DNA of 49,497 nucleotides, taken from Nitrososphaerota archaeon. GTDB lineage: Archaea > Thermoproteota > Nitrososphaeria > Nitrososphaerales > Nitrosopumilaceae. The DNA is taken from positions 1 to 49,497 of the forward strand of contig JAJPKL010000009.1 of NCBI GenBank assembly GCA_021323705.1, written 5' to 3'. The notes beneath the pieces were generated by a model that did not search any database, had not been told where the DNA came from, and saw nothing but the letters and a program-made list of their open reading frames with translations. This document shows, in pieces, positions 16,515 through 23,622 of this stretch; position 1 is the stretch's first letter; each line of letters begins with the position of its first letter. The translations under genes were made by a program, and so were the position numbers.

Positions 16515-16928
16515 GTGAAGTATATGGTATTGTCAGTGCTGGCAATGACAGTACTTTTAGTTCCAAGCTTGATGTTGCCTGCTTCGCAGGCAATGGTGCC
16601 TACAAACCTAGTTCCTGAAAGCGAAGTTGTCATGCAAAAAGTTGTAATTCCCATGCACATTCCATCAAATCCAAAGTTGCCTTTTGGTTGTGTGTGGGGG
16701 ACAGTACAAAACGCTGCACATGGATACCCAGTTGAAATAGAAATTTACAAAAACGGCAAGCCAGTTTACTTTGCACAAGCTAATGTAACCTCGGATGGCT
16801 CATATCAAAAATACTTTCGTGTTGCAAATACTGTTAATGGACACGAGACCAACATTTTTGAGGGAGACTATACCGTTGAAATTTTCAAATATGTTGTAAA
16901 TTCTACATCTAGTGCTACTAAAATATAA
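16515..16928 (+). CDS. Small secreted protein
   Basis: 137 aa with a signal peptide (residues about 1-26, cleaved after PASQA) and a single beta-rich domain (WGTVQNAAHGYPVEIEIYKNGKPVYFAQANVTSDGSYQKYFRV) that looks like a carboxypeptidase-regulatory/Ig-like fold. The annotated GTG start could be replaced by the ATG three codons later. There is no C-terminal anchor. It is divergent from the small zinc protein and upstream of tRNA-Arg. Function unknown. Confidence 0.7.
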   Translation: MKYMVLSVLAMTVLLVPSLMLPASQAMVPTNLVPESEVVMQKVVIPMHIPSNPKLPFGCVWGTVQNAAHGYPVEIEIYKNGKPVYFAQANVTSDGSYQKYFRVANTVNGHETNIFEGDYTVEIFKYVVNSTSSATKI

Positions 16929-16939
16929 AATAATAAAGA

Positions 16940-17032
16940 CGGGCTCGGAGGGCTTCGATCCCTCGACCTGTAACTTAGGAGGCTACCGCGCTATCCATGT
17001 TTCGCGTCAATAAGACTCTGCGCCACGAGCCC
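16940..17032 (-). tRNA. tRNA-Arg(CCT) with a probable intron in the D-loop
   Basis: The minus strand folds into a cloverleaf with acceptor GGGCTCG/CGAGCCC, anticodon arm GTAGC-CTCCTAA-GTTAC (anticodon CCT) and T-arm GAGGG/CCCTC. Between the two halves of the GCGC D-stem the loop is 28 nt instead of 8-10. Removing 20 nt (from AGTCTTATTG to GAAACA) leaves AGTGGATA, a standard D-loop with A14, G15, G18-G19 and A21. A bulge-helix-bulge can be drawn with GTCT pairing to GGAT through wobbles. The exact splice points are an inference. Confidence 0.9.
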
Positions 17033-17062
17033 AGAAAAAATCAAACTTGGTATTAATTTAAG

Positions 17063-17767
17063 CTAATCTAAATTAGAAATTATCATTTCTTGGATTTGTT
17101 GCCAGTTAGGATCATTGGCATTATTCCATCTCTCATAATATATGACATCTTTCAAAGAAAGCCTGCTTAGCCATCCTGCAGACTCTAAATCTGGTTTATC
17201 AGCAAAATTCGTTACATGTCCAAGGCAAAGGTATGCAACAGGAACTACGTGCTCAGGGATGCCAAGAATTTTTTTGAGATCGTCGTTGGAAAGTATGCTT
17301 ACCCAGCCAACTCCAATACCTTCGGCTCTTGCTGCAAGCCAGAGATTCTGTATGGCGCAGCAAACGCTGTATAGCCCTGTCTCAGGTATGCTGGATCTTC
17401 CTATTACAAAAGGTCCAAACTTTGAAGGGTCGTAGGTAACACACAGATTCAGCGCAGAATCCAAAATCCCTTCAAGTCTCAATGAAAGATACTTTGATCT
17501 TTTAGGATCCTCGATTAGATTGGAGGAACGTTCCCTTTCTTTATTAAAAGAATCTTTTACTTTATTTCTCGTCTCCTTATCTTTGATTAGAATAAAGTTC
17601 CACGGCTGTGAAAAGCCCACCGAGGGTGCATGGTGAGCTGCGTTTAGTATCTTGGACAAAACTCTGTCATCTATAGACTCTGAAGTAAAATGAGATCTTA
17701 CGTCGCGTCTTGAAAAGACTGCTTTGTAAAAGCCATCTTTTTCTTCTGGTGAGAAATCACCATTCAT
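17063..17767 (-). CDS. bluB: 5,6-dimethylbenzimidazole synthase BluB
   Basis: Flavin-destroying oxidase of the nitroreductase fold that converts FMNH2 to 5,6-dimethylbenzimidazole, the lower ligand of B12. The 234 aa carry the BluB-specific SRRDVRSHF with the catalytic-type aspartate D22. They also carry HHAPSVGFSQPWNF (about 45-58), LNLCVTYDPSKFGPFVIGR, ETGLYSVCCAIQNLWLAARAEGIGVGWVSI with the conserved serine, and a C-terminal YERW. The fit is across the whole length, well beyond a generic nitroreductase. With cobJ it indicates synthesis of cobalamin itself. Confidence 0.92.
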   Translation of the reverse strand: MNGDFSPEEKDGFYKAVFSRRDVRSHFTSESIDDRVLSKILNAAHHAPSVGFSQPWNFILIKDKETRNKVKDSFNKERERSSNLIEDPKRSKYLSLRLEGILDSALNLCVTYDPSKFGPFVIGRSSIPETGLYSVCCAIQNLWLAARAEGIGVGWVSILSNDDLKKILGIPEHVVPVAYLCLGHVTNFADKPDLESAGWLSRLSLKDVIYYERWNNANDPNWQQIQEMIISNLD

Positions 17768-17841
17768 AATCTATTCATTTAGTAGCATCGAATATTACTC
17801 TTGTTTTTGGTTAAGGCCAGTTTACCGGTGTGTGTTGTAAA

Positions 17842-17854
17842 ACGTTAATAACGT
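17842..17854. promoter_or_regulatory. Palindromic promoter element of tRNA-Val
   Basis: ACGTTAATAACGT is a perfect 13-nt palindrome 24-36 nt upstream of the tRNA-Val 5' end. Its AT centre sits where the archaeal TATA box is expected, so it is most likely the tRNA promoter; the symmetry may be coincidental. Confidence 0.45.
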
Positions 17855-17877
17855 GTGCAAGAAGGTCGTATTTTATC

Positions 17878-17951
17878 GGGCCGATCGTCTAGTTGGTTAG
17901 GATACCGCCCTGACACGGCGGTGGTCGAGAGTTCGAATCTCTCTCGGCCCA
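17878..17951 (+). tRNA. tRNA-Val(GAC), integration target
   Basis: A 74-nt cloverleaf without intron or encoded CCA: acceptor GGGCCGA/TCGGCCC, anticodon arm CCGCC-CTGACAC-GGCGG with anticodon GAC, and T-arm GAGAG-TTCGAAT-CTCTC, then discriminator A. Its 3' end overlaps the 19-bp attachment repeat shared with 29,559-29,577, so the integrated element restores an intact tRNA on this side. Confidence 0.97.
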
Positions 17952-17957
17952 TTTTCT
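17939..17957 (+). repeat. Attachment site attL inside tRNA-Val
   Basis: CTCTCTCGGCCCATTTTCT covers the 3' T-stem strand, the acceptor strand, the discriminator and 6 nt beyond. It is repeated exactly at 29,559-29,577. On the element side CTGTCTTT follows directly (17,958-17,965), and the same word occurs at 29,545-29,552 next to the other copy. Confidence 0.85.
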
Positions 17958-18092
17958 CTGTCTTTACGGGTATCGTTGCGATTTGAACAGCCAGTCTTTC
18001 TTGACTGCTTTCTGCCCAAACTCACTAGTTTGATGGACAAATTTTTGTAACCCTTTTTTGTTTTGCATTTGCTGGCCTTGTTTTGTTGTTGT

Positions 18093-19481
18093 CTAACCAA
18101 TCTTTGACTTGATGGCAGAAGCCAGTATGTTGAGCATCTCTTGCAACATTTCTGGAGTGGCATTTGTAACAACATTTTGAAAGTCGTCTTTTTGTTTTGG
18201 CTGCGGTGGAGATCTTACTGACAATTCCAGGTCTAGTAATTCCTCACTGCGCTTGAAAGATTCCTGCATTTCCTTTAACAGCTCTTCTGGCAAGACTCCC
18301 TTGTTTGTCGTGTACTTGGCCTCAATTGATCCCTTGTGTCCCATGAAATAGACACGAAAGTCATGTGCAATCTTTCCTCTTGCTTCTGCAAGTAGGAGCT
18401 GTGTGTCAAAGTATGCACGAAGTACATAGGGTCTCCACATGAATCGTGGCCGAAATGTTTCTCTGACCATGTTTGAGATGCGGACGGTAATAAGGAACTT
18501 GTTTCCCTCCTTTCCCTGTCTTCCATACTTGTATTCCCTGTTTGGACTGATCACGGCAGAGTCTGGTGTTATCACCTCGCCTCTTGCCAGCCTGTCGTTG
18601 AGATATACAAGCAACCTTCCCGATCCTCCATCTGTCAGAAAAGTAAAGTACTGGTGTCTTGCCTTTGAGAGAGTTCTTCGTACGATTATCTTTGCAGGTC
18701 TTTGTCGTAGCGTTGCAATTCCGTTGGCTATTTCCAAGCCAGGCATGTCCTTTATCATCAGGCCGTCGGTTCCGTTATGGTTTCCAAGAACCTCTGGTCT
18801 GAGTCCTGCCTTTGCCATCAACGATATCACGACAGCTTCGCGAAGTGGAGCTCTGGTGAATACTTCGGCCAACTCTGCGCCGTTTGGCACTCGTTCGTTT
18901 TCTAGAGTCGGAGTGCTTTCCGAGTCCGTTATCTTTAGCTTGCGAACTATCTGGATGTCAAAGTGCCTCAACCATGACTTGAGAGCTGTCATTGTTGCCT
19001 CGATGTATTGTGGGGCATAATTTTTCTGCTCCATCTCCGTTATGTGGTCTTGTAGCAGATCGGTTACAGCCCTCAGATCTTTCATGCCAAGCTCGGCAAG
19101 CTCCATAGGTGTCATTTTATGTTGTTCACAGAAGCTAACTAGCCTGCGCGCTCGAGATTCTGCTGTTGTAGGGCTACCCCTGGCAACGTTGTCAAACCAT
19201 CTCTTTACGTCTGGATTTGCAAGAAGTTTTCGTACTTTGTTTGTTCGTTTCTTTTTGGCAGTTGTTGTAGTTGTGATGTTTGTTTTGTTTCCCATATCAG
19301 ACTGCCCGCTTGCTTCATGCAAGCAGTCCTCATCAGGTAAAGGGGGAGAACTTATGGTATTTACTTTTTCGATTTGATTTGAAGCATTTTCATTTGTTGC
19401 TTCAGATCGTTCATCATCATTACAATGTAACATAGGACTTACATGCATCAAAGACCGACCATGATGCCCATCTGAATTCAT
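18093..19481 (-). CDS. Tyrosine recombinase/integrase of the element
   Basis: The 462-aa site-specific recombinase has a polar N-terminal tail (about 1-80), a SAM-like core-binding domain (about 85-185) and a catalytic domain (about 200-395). Visible active-site residues are R228 (AKAGLRPEV), K273 (LSKARHQYF), R355 in PYVLRAYF, where the usual HxxR histidine is a tyrosine, H382 (MGHKG) and the nucleophile Y390 (EAKY). That H-to-Y pattern is common in archaeal integrases. A C-terminal extension (about 400-462) is helical. A minus-strand GAATATAC box about 25 nt upstream supports the ATG. The gene reads toward tRNA-Val and attL, as expected. Confidence 0.92.
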   Translation of the reverse strand: MNSDGHHGRSLMHVSPMLHCNDDERSEATNENASNQIEKVNTISSPPLPDEDCLHEASGQSDMGNKTNITTTTTAKKKRTNKVRKLLANPDVKRWFDNVARGSPTTAESRARRLVSFCEQHKMTPMELAELGMKDLRAVTDLLQDHITEMEQKNYAPQYIEATMTALKSWLRHFDIQIVRKLKITDSESTPTLENERVPNGAELAEVFTRAPLREAVVISLMAKAGLRPEVLGNHNGTDGLMIKDMPGLEIANGIATLRQRPAKIIVRRTLSKARHQYFTFLTDGGSGRLLVYLNDRLARGEVITPDSAVISPNREYKYGRQGKEGNKFLITVRISNMVRETFRPRFMWRPYVLRAYFDTQLLLAEARGKIAHDFRVYFMGHKGSIEAKYTTNKGVLPEELLKEMQESFKRSEELLDLELSVRSPPQPKQKDDFQNVVTNATPEMLQEMLNILASAIKSKIG

Positions 19482-19842
19482 CGGTTAGTCTTTGATACCG
19501 CTAGTATATTCGGACATTGGTGCCAAAGGTTGTGCCTAACCATTGGGGACCTGATGCACACAGGTCTAATTTTTCCAGTTTTTCCGCAAAATAAGAGATT
19601 CAGACCCTACAAGGTTTGGACTCGCGGGTGTCTCAACTCGCAGATGGCTGAAACAGGTCGCTTTCCGCGCCGTAAAATCATAAGGTGATTAGGGTGAACC
19701 TAACACTTTCCCAATTTTTTATTTTAATTTTTAGGATCTGAATCAAAAAATATTCTCATAAGTGTCTTAGAACTCACAAGGTTCAAATGCTATGTCCTAC
19801 TCATTTTTACAATTTTAGAGAATGTAACTTATGCAAAATTGC
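19482..19842. other. 361-nt gap inside the element
   Basis: No gene is visible between the integrase promoter and the end of the HEPN operon. The middle (about 19,600-19,700) is richer in G+C than its surroundings. It contains small dyads AATCA/TGATT and TTAGG/CCTAA near 19,676-19,704. The stretch 19,602-19,629 resembles one at 22,194-22,221 (18 of 28 positions, most differences transitions). A small RNA or decayed sequence is possible, with nothing firm. Confidence 0.4.
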
Positions 19843-20622
19843 TCAAATCAGTATACAATATTTCTGATGCTCTTCAAGGATCTCTTTTATGAATACTTTT
19901 AAAATATGTGACAATAGTTTTACTTCTTCAGGATTTATTCGTGAACTCGCTAAATGACCCACATGATCAACATTGTTTCTTTGCTCTCGATAATTTTTGA
20001 TTATTGATAATGTAGAGGATCTTAAAGGAAAACCTTTCTTTCTTGCTTCTTCCTGAATCTTGTCATGTAATCTACTATTCTTCTCTTCCCATTTCATTTT
20101 CTTTACATCTTCTTCAGAATACCCATGATCCATGAGGAATTTTGTTGTTAACGTCTCAACAAAATTAAGAATTACTAGTGAATCAAGCCAATTTTGATCT
20201 ATGTTTTCTATTTGATATTTCTGCCCAATCTCAATAATTTTATTCACTATCTTTGATGAACTAGGAGTGGTATTTTTTTCATTTTTTATCGCTGGATTGG
20301 AAACTTCTTGCCTTTGCAATTTTTGTTTGCCATTTTTCAAATATGATTTAAGATTTAAACCGAATAATTCTGGGGTCTTTTGATAAATTATTGCTTTACC
20401 GCGTTTGTTTGATTCTATTAGTATACCTTTACTTGCAAGAAATGCTAATTTTAAAGAAACATTGGATGGTTCCTTGTTAAGAATTTTTGCTATTTCAGGT
20501 GCGGTCAACTTGCCGTTTGTGGTCTCAAACACTTTCCATTTTAGAGAGTCAGGTTTACCGAGAAATAGTAAAGCGTTATTGATAGAATCTGCAATATTAG
20601 CAAGCCTAGACATTTGATCCAC
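19843..20622 (-). CDS. Winged-HTH plus HEPN-like domain protein
   Basis: The 259-aa protein has two domains. Residues about 25-95 form a winged helix (LKWKVFETTNGKLTAPEIAKILNKEPSNVSLKLAFLASKGIL with wing GKAIIYQKT). Residues about 125-255 are helical and end in YREQRNNVDHVGH, which holds the Rx4-6H motif of HEPN ribonucleases (R215-N-N-V-D-H220). HEPN domains are typical of toxins and antiviral effectors. It is the last gene of a five-gene operon and overlaps the preceding mini-HTH gene by 17 nt. The HEPN assignment rests on that motif and the helical pattern, and catalytic activity is an inference. Confidence 0.7.
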   Translation of the reverse strand: MDQMSRLANIADSINNALLFLGKPDSLKWKVFETTNGKLTAPEIAKILNKEPSNVSLKLAFLASKGILIESNKRGKAIIYQKTPELFGLNLKSYLKNGKQKLQRQEVSNPAIKNEKNTTPSSSKIVNKIIEIGQKYQIENIDQNWLDSLVILNFVETLTTKFLMDHGYSEEDVKKMKWEEKNSRLHDKIQEEARKKGFPLRSSTLSIIKNYREQRNNVDHVGHLASSRINPEEVKLLSHILKVFIKEILEEHQKYCILI

Positions 20623-20839
20623 CCATGATTGTAGATTTCTTTTTCAAACGATGTAGTGAAATACTTACTGCATTTGGAGTTATTCCTAAAATTGTACCTA
20701 TAATCTTTGGTTGTAATCCCATATCAGAAAGAATCTCAATTTTTGTATTCTGATCAATTTCTTTTGGCAAACTTAAGGTTAGTAATCTGGCAATTACATC
20801 CATTCTTCTCATTAATTCTTCATACTGGTTGTTGTCCAT
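20606..20839 (-). CDS. Mini-HTH protein, fourth of four paralogues
   Basis: 77 aa: an N-terminal helix (YEELMRRMDVIARLLTLSL) followed by a sigma-70-region-4-like HTH (IEILSDMGLQPKIIGTILGITPNAVSISLHRLKKK, about 34-68). It has the same plan as the three genes upstream and is closest to the one at 21,089-21,346 in the GITPNAV/GKTPNNI recognition helix. It overlaps its upstream neighbour by 20 nt and the wHTH-HEPN gene by 17 nt. Confidence 0.7.
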   Translation of the reverse strand: MDNNQYEELMRRMDVIARLLTLSLPKEIDQNTKIEILSDMGLQPKIIGTILGITPNAVSISLHRLKKKSTIMGGSNV

Positions 20840-21092
20840 TTCTCTTCACTTCTCTATCTTTTTTCTTTTTATTTTTCGTCTTTTCATACATGGTAATTGT
20901 AGCTCCTACATCCTTTGCTTCTCTATCGACAATTCTTCCTATCTCAGTAGGTGTCAACCCTGCATCATGTAACGATTTGTATATCTGACCTACTCCCATT
21001 TTGTTTTGAGAAATAATATCTGCAATCATTAAGCCAAGTATTGCATCTAATCTCCTCGTTGAATCACTAATAGAATTCTCTTCTTTGCTCAT
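20820..21092 (-). CDS. Mini-HTH protein, third of four paralogues
   Basis: 90 aa with the shared plan: an N-terminal helix (STRRLDAILGLMIADIISQ), then an HTH (QIYKSLHDAGLTPTEIGRIVDREAKDVGATITMYEK, about 36-71) and a strongly basic tail (KNKKKKDREVKRNG). The recognition helix differs from the other copies, so the four probably do not bind identical DNA. It overlaps the previous gene by 4 nt (ATGA) and the next by 20 nt. Confidence 0.7.
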   Translation of the reverse strand: MSKEENSISDSTRRLDAILGLMIADIISQNKMGVGQIYKSLHDAGLTPTEIGRIVDREAKDVGATITMYEKTKNKKKKDREVKRNGQQPV

Positions 21093-21346
21093 GCATTTTC
21101 ACCATCGTCTGTAACCGATTTCCCTTTTGCCTTTGATTTTTTTACTAAATGTAGTTGTACTCGTATATTGTTAGGAGTTTTACCTAATGCAGCGGCTATT
21201 TCGCTAGGTGTCATCCCTGCACTACTAAGTAACTCAACTTGTTCTTGTAACGGTCTTCCTTTGACTGCTTCCAATGCTATCAATCTTATGACTATTGTAA
21301 GTTTACTATCAATAGAGTTGAGAATCTCTTCATTCATGTTTTTCAC
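21089..21346 (-). CDS. Mini-HTH protein, second of four paralogues
   Basis: 85 aa: N-terminal helix (NSIDSKLTIVIRLIALEAVKG), then the clearest HTH of the set (QVELLSSAGMTPSEIAAALGKTPNNIRVQLHLVKKSK, about 36-72), closely resembling sigma-70 region 4 or Trp-repressor-type HTHs. No other domain fits in this length. It overlaps the first gene of the operon by 17 nt. Confidence 0.72.
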   Translation of the reverse strand: MKNMNEEILNSIDSKLTIVIRLIALEAVKGRPLQEQVELLSSAGMTPSEIAAALGKTPNNIRVQLHLVKKSKAKGKSVTDDGENA

Positions 21347-21566
21347 TCTTTTTAAGAAGCGATCTCTCTTTAGCTACTAATCCTAGTGAAGTATCCAGAA
21401 TTTTGCTAATTGCACCGTTATCAAATTTTAATCTCACTAGGAATGCAATTTTTTGTTTTGTAGTGGCTTCTTGTAGGGACGTGGGATTCAGCAGTATGGC
21501 AATTAAAGTATCTAGACGTGTTTTAATGTCGTCATTATCATTATCTTTGGTAATCATATCTACCAT
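21330..21566 (-). CDS. Mini-HTH protein, first of four paralogues
   Basis: 78 aa: N-terminal helix (DDIKTRLDTLIAILLNPTS) and an HTH-like segment (KIAFLVRLKFDNGAISKILDTSLGLVAKERSLLKKS, about 38-73). It is the most diverged copy. It opens the five-gene operon. Given the TATA box at 21,584-21,590, the ATG at 21,557 (codon 4) would suit a leaderless start better than the one at 21,566. Confidence 0.65.
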   Translation of the reverse strand: MVDMITKDNDNDDIKTRLDTLIAILLNPTSLQEATTKQKIAFLVRLKFDNGAISKILDTSLGLVAKERSLLKKSEKHE

Positions 21567-21583
21567 AAGATAGAAATAAGAGA

Positions 21584-21590
21584 TATATAA
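21584..21590 (-). promoter_or_regulatory. TATA box of the mini-HTH/HEPN operon
   Basis: The minus strand reads CTTATATATCTC here, a strong archaeal TATA box 27-33 nt before the ATG at 21,557. The left arm of the 97-bp inverted repeat begins 87 nt further upstream, so the iterons are placed to control this promoter. Confidence 0.6.
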
Positions 21591-21676
21591 GTTTAACTAT
21601 TAATTTACTTACGATAATGACGTTTGTTCTACCAGCATTATAATAATCAGGCGTAGTTCTAATGGTTTATCTAATG

Positions 21677-21773
21677 TTGAACATTTACAACCGTTGAATT
21701 TTCATTTACAACCATTGAATTTGCCTTTACAACCAATAATTTTGGATATTCTGTCCATCTCTTACTCTAAGAA
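21677..21773 (+). repeat. 97-bp inverted repeat, left arm with 3 iterons
   Basis: This arm is the exact reverse complement of 21,891-21,987, with 117 nt between arms. It contains the 9-mer TTTACAACC at 21,684, 21,705 and 21,726, spaced exactly 21 bp, or two helical turns. Each lies in a longer unit of the form CATTTACAACCRTTGAATTT, except the third, which diverges. Iterons at this spacing are typical of replication origins or operators bound by multimeric HTH proteins. Confidence 0.92.
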
Positions 21774-22326
21774 TACCTAATCATTAGATATGACCAGATG
21801 TGAATTGCTGAAATTGACGACAAATTAGGAAGGAAAATACTCAAAATCCATCTAAATTTGACTTTCAGGGAGCTTTTCTTTGATTAAGCGTTCTTAGAGT
21901 AAGAGATGGACAGAATATCCAAAATTATTGGTTGTAAAGGCAAATTCAATGGTTGTAAATGAAAATTCAACGGTTGTAAATGTTCAAATAAAAATTGCAT
22001 TATAAACATCCTCTAAAGTTACTTATGATGCACTGTAATTTCTATAATATTTGTTCAGCTTTTTTCTTTAATGGGACCATTTTATTATTTGCGTAATTGG
22101 ACACTGGTTCCGTAATTCCGATACAATAATCGCCTAATTTTATTCTCAAAAGTGATAAATTACTATCAACAAAAAATACCGTTTAGACCTTCATAGATTC
22201 GAATCCTCACAGGTCCGAATCCTGAGAATTGTACGAGTTCCTTGAGTTTTTAATAAGTATGATCTTATTGGATTTTGTCAACTTAAGAGCACATTCCTTG
22301 ATTTGTTCTCTCTGTCAACTGTCGGC
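21774..22326. other. Gene-free stretch around the inverted repeat
   Basis: The whole 760 nt from 21,567 to 22,326 lack a convincing gene. Apart from the inverted repeat, the 117-nt spacer (21,774-21,890) is plain AT-rich sequence. The part 21,988-22,326 contains CGAATCCT twice, 17 nt apart (22,200-22,224), in an imperfect direct repeat. Nothing else stands out. Confidence 0.5.
21891..21987 (-). repeat. 97-bp inverted repeat, right arm with 3 iterons
   Basis: Exact reverse complement of 21,677-21,773. The three iterons read GGTTGTAAA here, ending at 21,938, 21,959 and 21,980. Perfect identity over 97 bp implies recent duplication, gene conversion, or strong functional constraint on both arms. 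Confidence 0.92.
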
Positions 22327-22857
22327 TCATTCCTTACTACCCATATCAAAATGCACGTGTGGAATGAAGCCAATCAAATCAATCTGAATTCTCCACTTGA
22401 CATTTTTTGTTATGTGATCTGAAATCTTTTGCCATATGCCTTTGCTCTTAGTTTGTTGATAGAGTTCGGCTAATTGCTTGTTAATAAGATCAACATTTTG
22501 TTTATCATTAATCGCTTGAATAATTTGGGTAATGACTTTCATTTCATTCATTGTAATCACCCCTTCATTTTCGAGGTCACCTTCAATTTTTACATCAGTA
22601 TCTTCTAATCTCATTTCTCCCTTATTTCTCACATTTCCAGTTACACTCAGTTTCGCATTATCGCTTTTCATAATGCCTTCTTTGCTAATTTCCATACCGC
22701 CACCAGATACACTGAAACCAGACTTTTTCATGCTTTGCTCTATCAATGGAATGTTGTGAGTAGGGCAAAAAATTTGAGAGCCTTGTTGACCTATGAGTAC
22801 ACCGATAAATTCGTTATAGTGACATTCGTTGAATTTTGGACATACAAATAAAGGCAT
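22327..22857 (-). CDS. Zinc-finger protein with short beta-repeat region
   Basis: I chose the ATG at 22,857, two bases after the upstream stop codon, rather than a longer frame, giving 176 aa. Residues 1-40 hold a putative zinc site (FVCPKFNECHYNEF and IFCPTHN). Residues about 52-100 run in short alternating strands (SKEGIMKSDNAKLSVTGNVRNKGEMRLEDTDVKIEGDLENEGVI), reminiscent of bactofilin-like beta-solenoids. The rest is helical with a hydrophobic end. It is coupled to the HEPN gene upstream. I know no family with this combination; a toxin partner or structural role is speculative. Confidence 0.6.
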   Translation of the reverse strand: MPLFVCPKFNECHYNEFIGVLIGQQGSQIFCPTHNIPLIEQSMKKSGFSVSGGGMEISKEGIMKSDNAKLSVTGNVRNKGEMRLEDTDVKIEGDLENEGVITMNEMKVITQIIQAINDKQNVDLINKQLAELYQQTKSKGIWQKISDHITKNVKWRIQIDLIGFIPHVHFDMGSKE

Positions 22858-22858
22858 A

Positions 22859-23413
22859 TTATTTCCTCTTTTTATTTTTCTTATCTTTGGGTTTGTGTAA
22901 AACGTTTTGCCACTCAATTTCTAATACTCTCATAGCATTGATGATACGCATTCCATTTCTATTAAATTCCTCACGATATTTAGCTATGCCATTTCTGAAA
23001 TCTCGATAATACTCTTGTAGATTAAAATTGAGAGTGCCATCTACAATTTCAATTCCAAAAGTATCTTTTTGTGGAGATTTTCTTATCCAAATAATATACG
23101 AAGGTCTTGGAGAAAGTTCATGCACTAACTTGTTTCTCACAATTCCATATAGGTCGTATTTTTCATGTAAATTGACATAATGCTCACCTAAATACGGAAG
23201 GAAAGCCTCATAATTTGTCCTCATTGAATGAGGATCTTTCAACTTTCCCGTTACAAATCCGCCCAATACTTCCGTGTATGTAGAGAGCAATAAAGCACAA
23301 GCCTGAGAAGAATCCTTTTTCATTGTAGATTCTATGCCAGCATACATCCATGATAGTTGCCTTCCTAGATTCTCATCAAAAAATATCCCGCCGACATCAT
23401 AATTAGGTTTCAT
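22859..23413 (-). CDS. HEPN-like protein
   Basis: 184 aa, largely helical, with the segment YGIVRNKLVHELSP carrying R93-N-K-L-V-H98, the RN-x3-H form of the HEPN ribonuclease motif. An N-terminal helix-rich part (about 15-60, GRQLSWMYAGIESTMKKDSSQACALLLSTYTEVLGGF) fits the rest of the four-helix fold. The C-terminal tail is very basic (KPKDKKNKKRK). It is the first gene of a two-gene operon with the zinc-finger protein, 1 nt apart. A toxin or RNA-targeting role is suggested by the motif only. Confidence 0.68.
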   Translation of the reverse strand: MKPNYDVGGIFFDENLGRQLSWMYAGIESTMKKDSSQACALLLSTYTEVLGGFVTGKLKDPHSMRTNYEAFLPYLGEHYVNLHEKYDLYGIVRNKLVHELSPRPSYIIWIRKSPQKDTFGIEIVDGTLNFNLQEYYRDFRNGIAKYREEFNRNGMRIINAMRVLEIEWQNVLHKPKDKKNKKRK

Positions 23414-23622
23414 TTTAAACTATTTTACTTGCATTTTGAATTAAGGTTATCCATTTGTTATATGTCTTGAATTCTTACAGATTTGGATCCATATAGTATT
23501 CAGACCTGTTGAGATTTGAACTCAGAGATTCTGTTTACGTAATTCTGATTATAATAAGTGCTGAAAACATAGAAGAAACATGCGTCAGTTTTTTAAACTA
23601 TGCTTATACCGTCCAAATCAGG

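Noticed and set aside
17897-18175. Minus-strand reading frame across tRNA-Val and the integrase 3' end
   Set aside because: It runs through the tRNA and overlaps the integrase in another frame, with low-complexity basic composition and no promoter.
18093-19481. Casposon or Cas1-type integration for the element
   Set aside because: The only integrase is a tyrosine recombinase with R-K-R-H-Y residues, no PolB or second Cas1 is present, and the 19-bp tRNA repeat fits tyrosine-integrase insertion.
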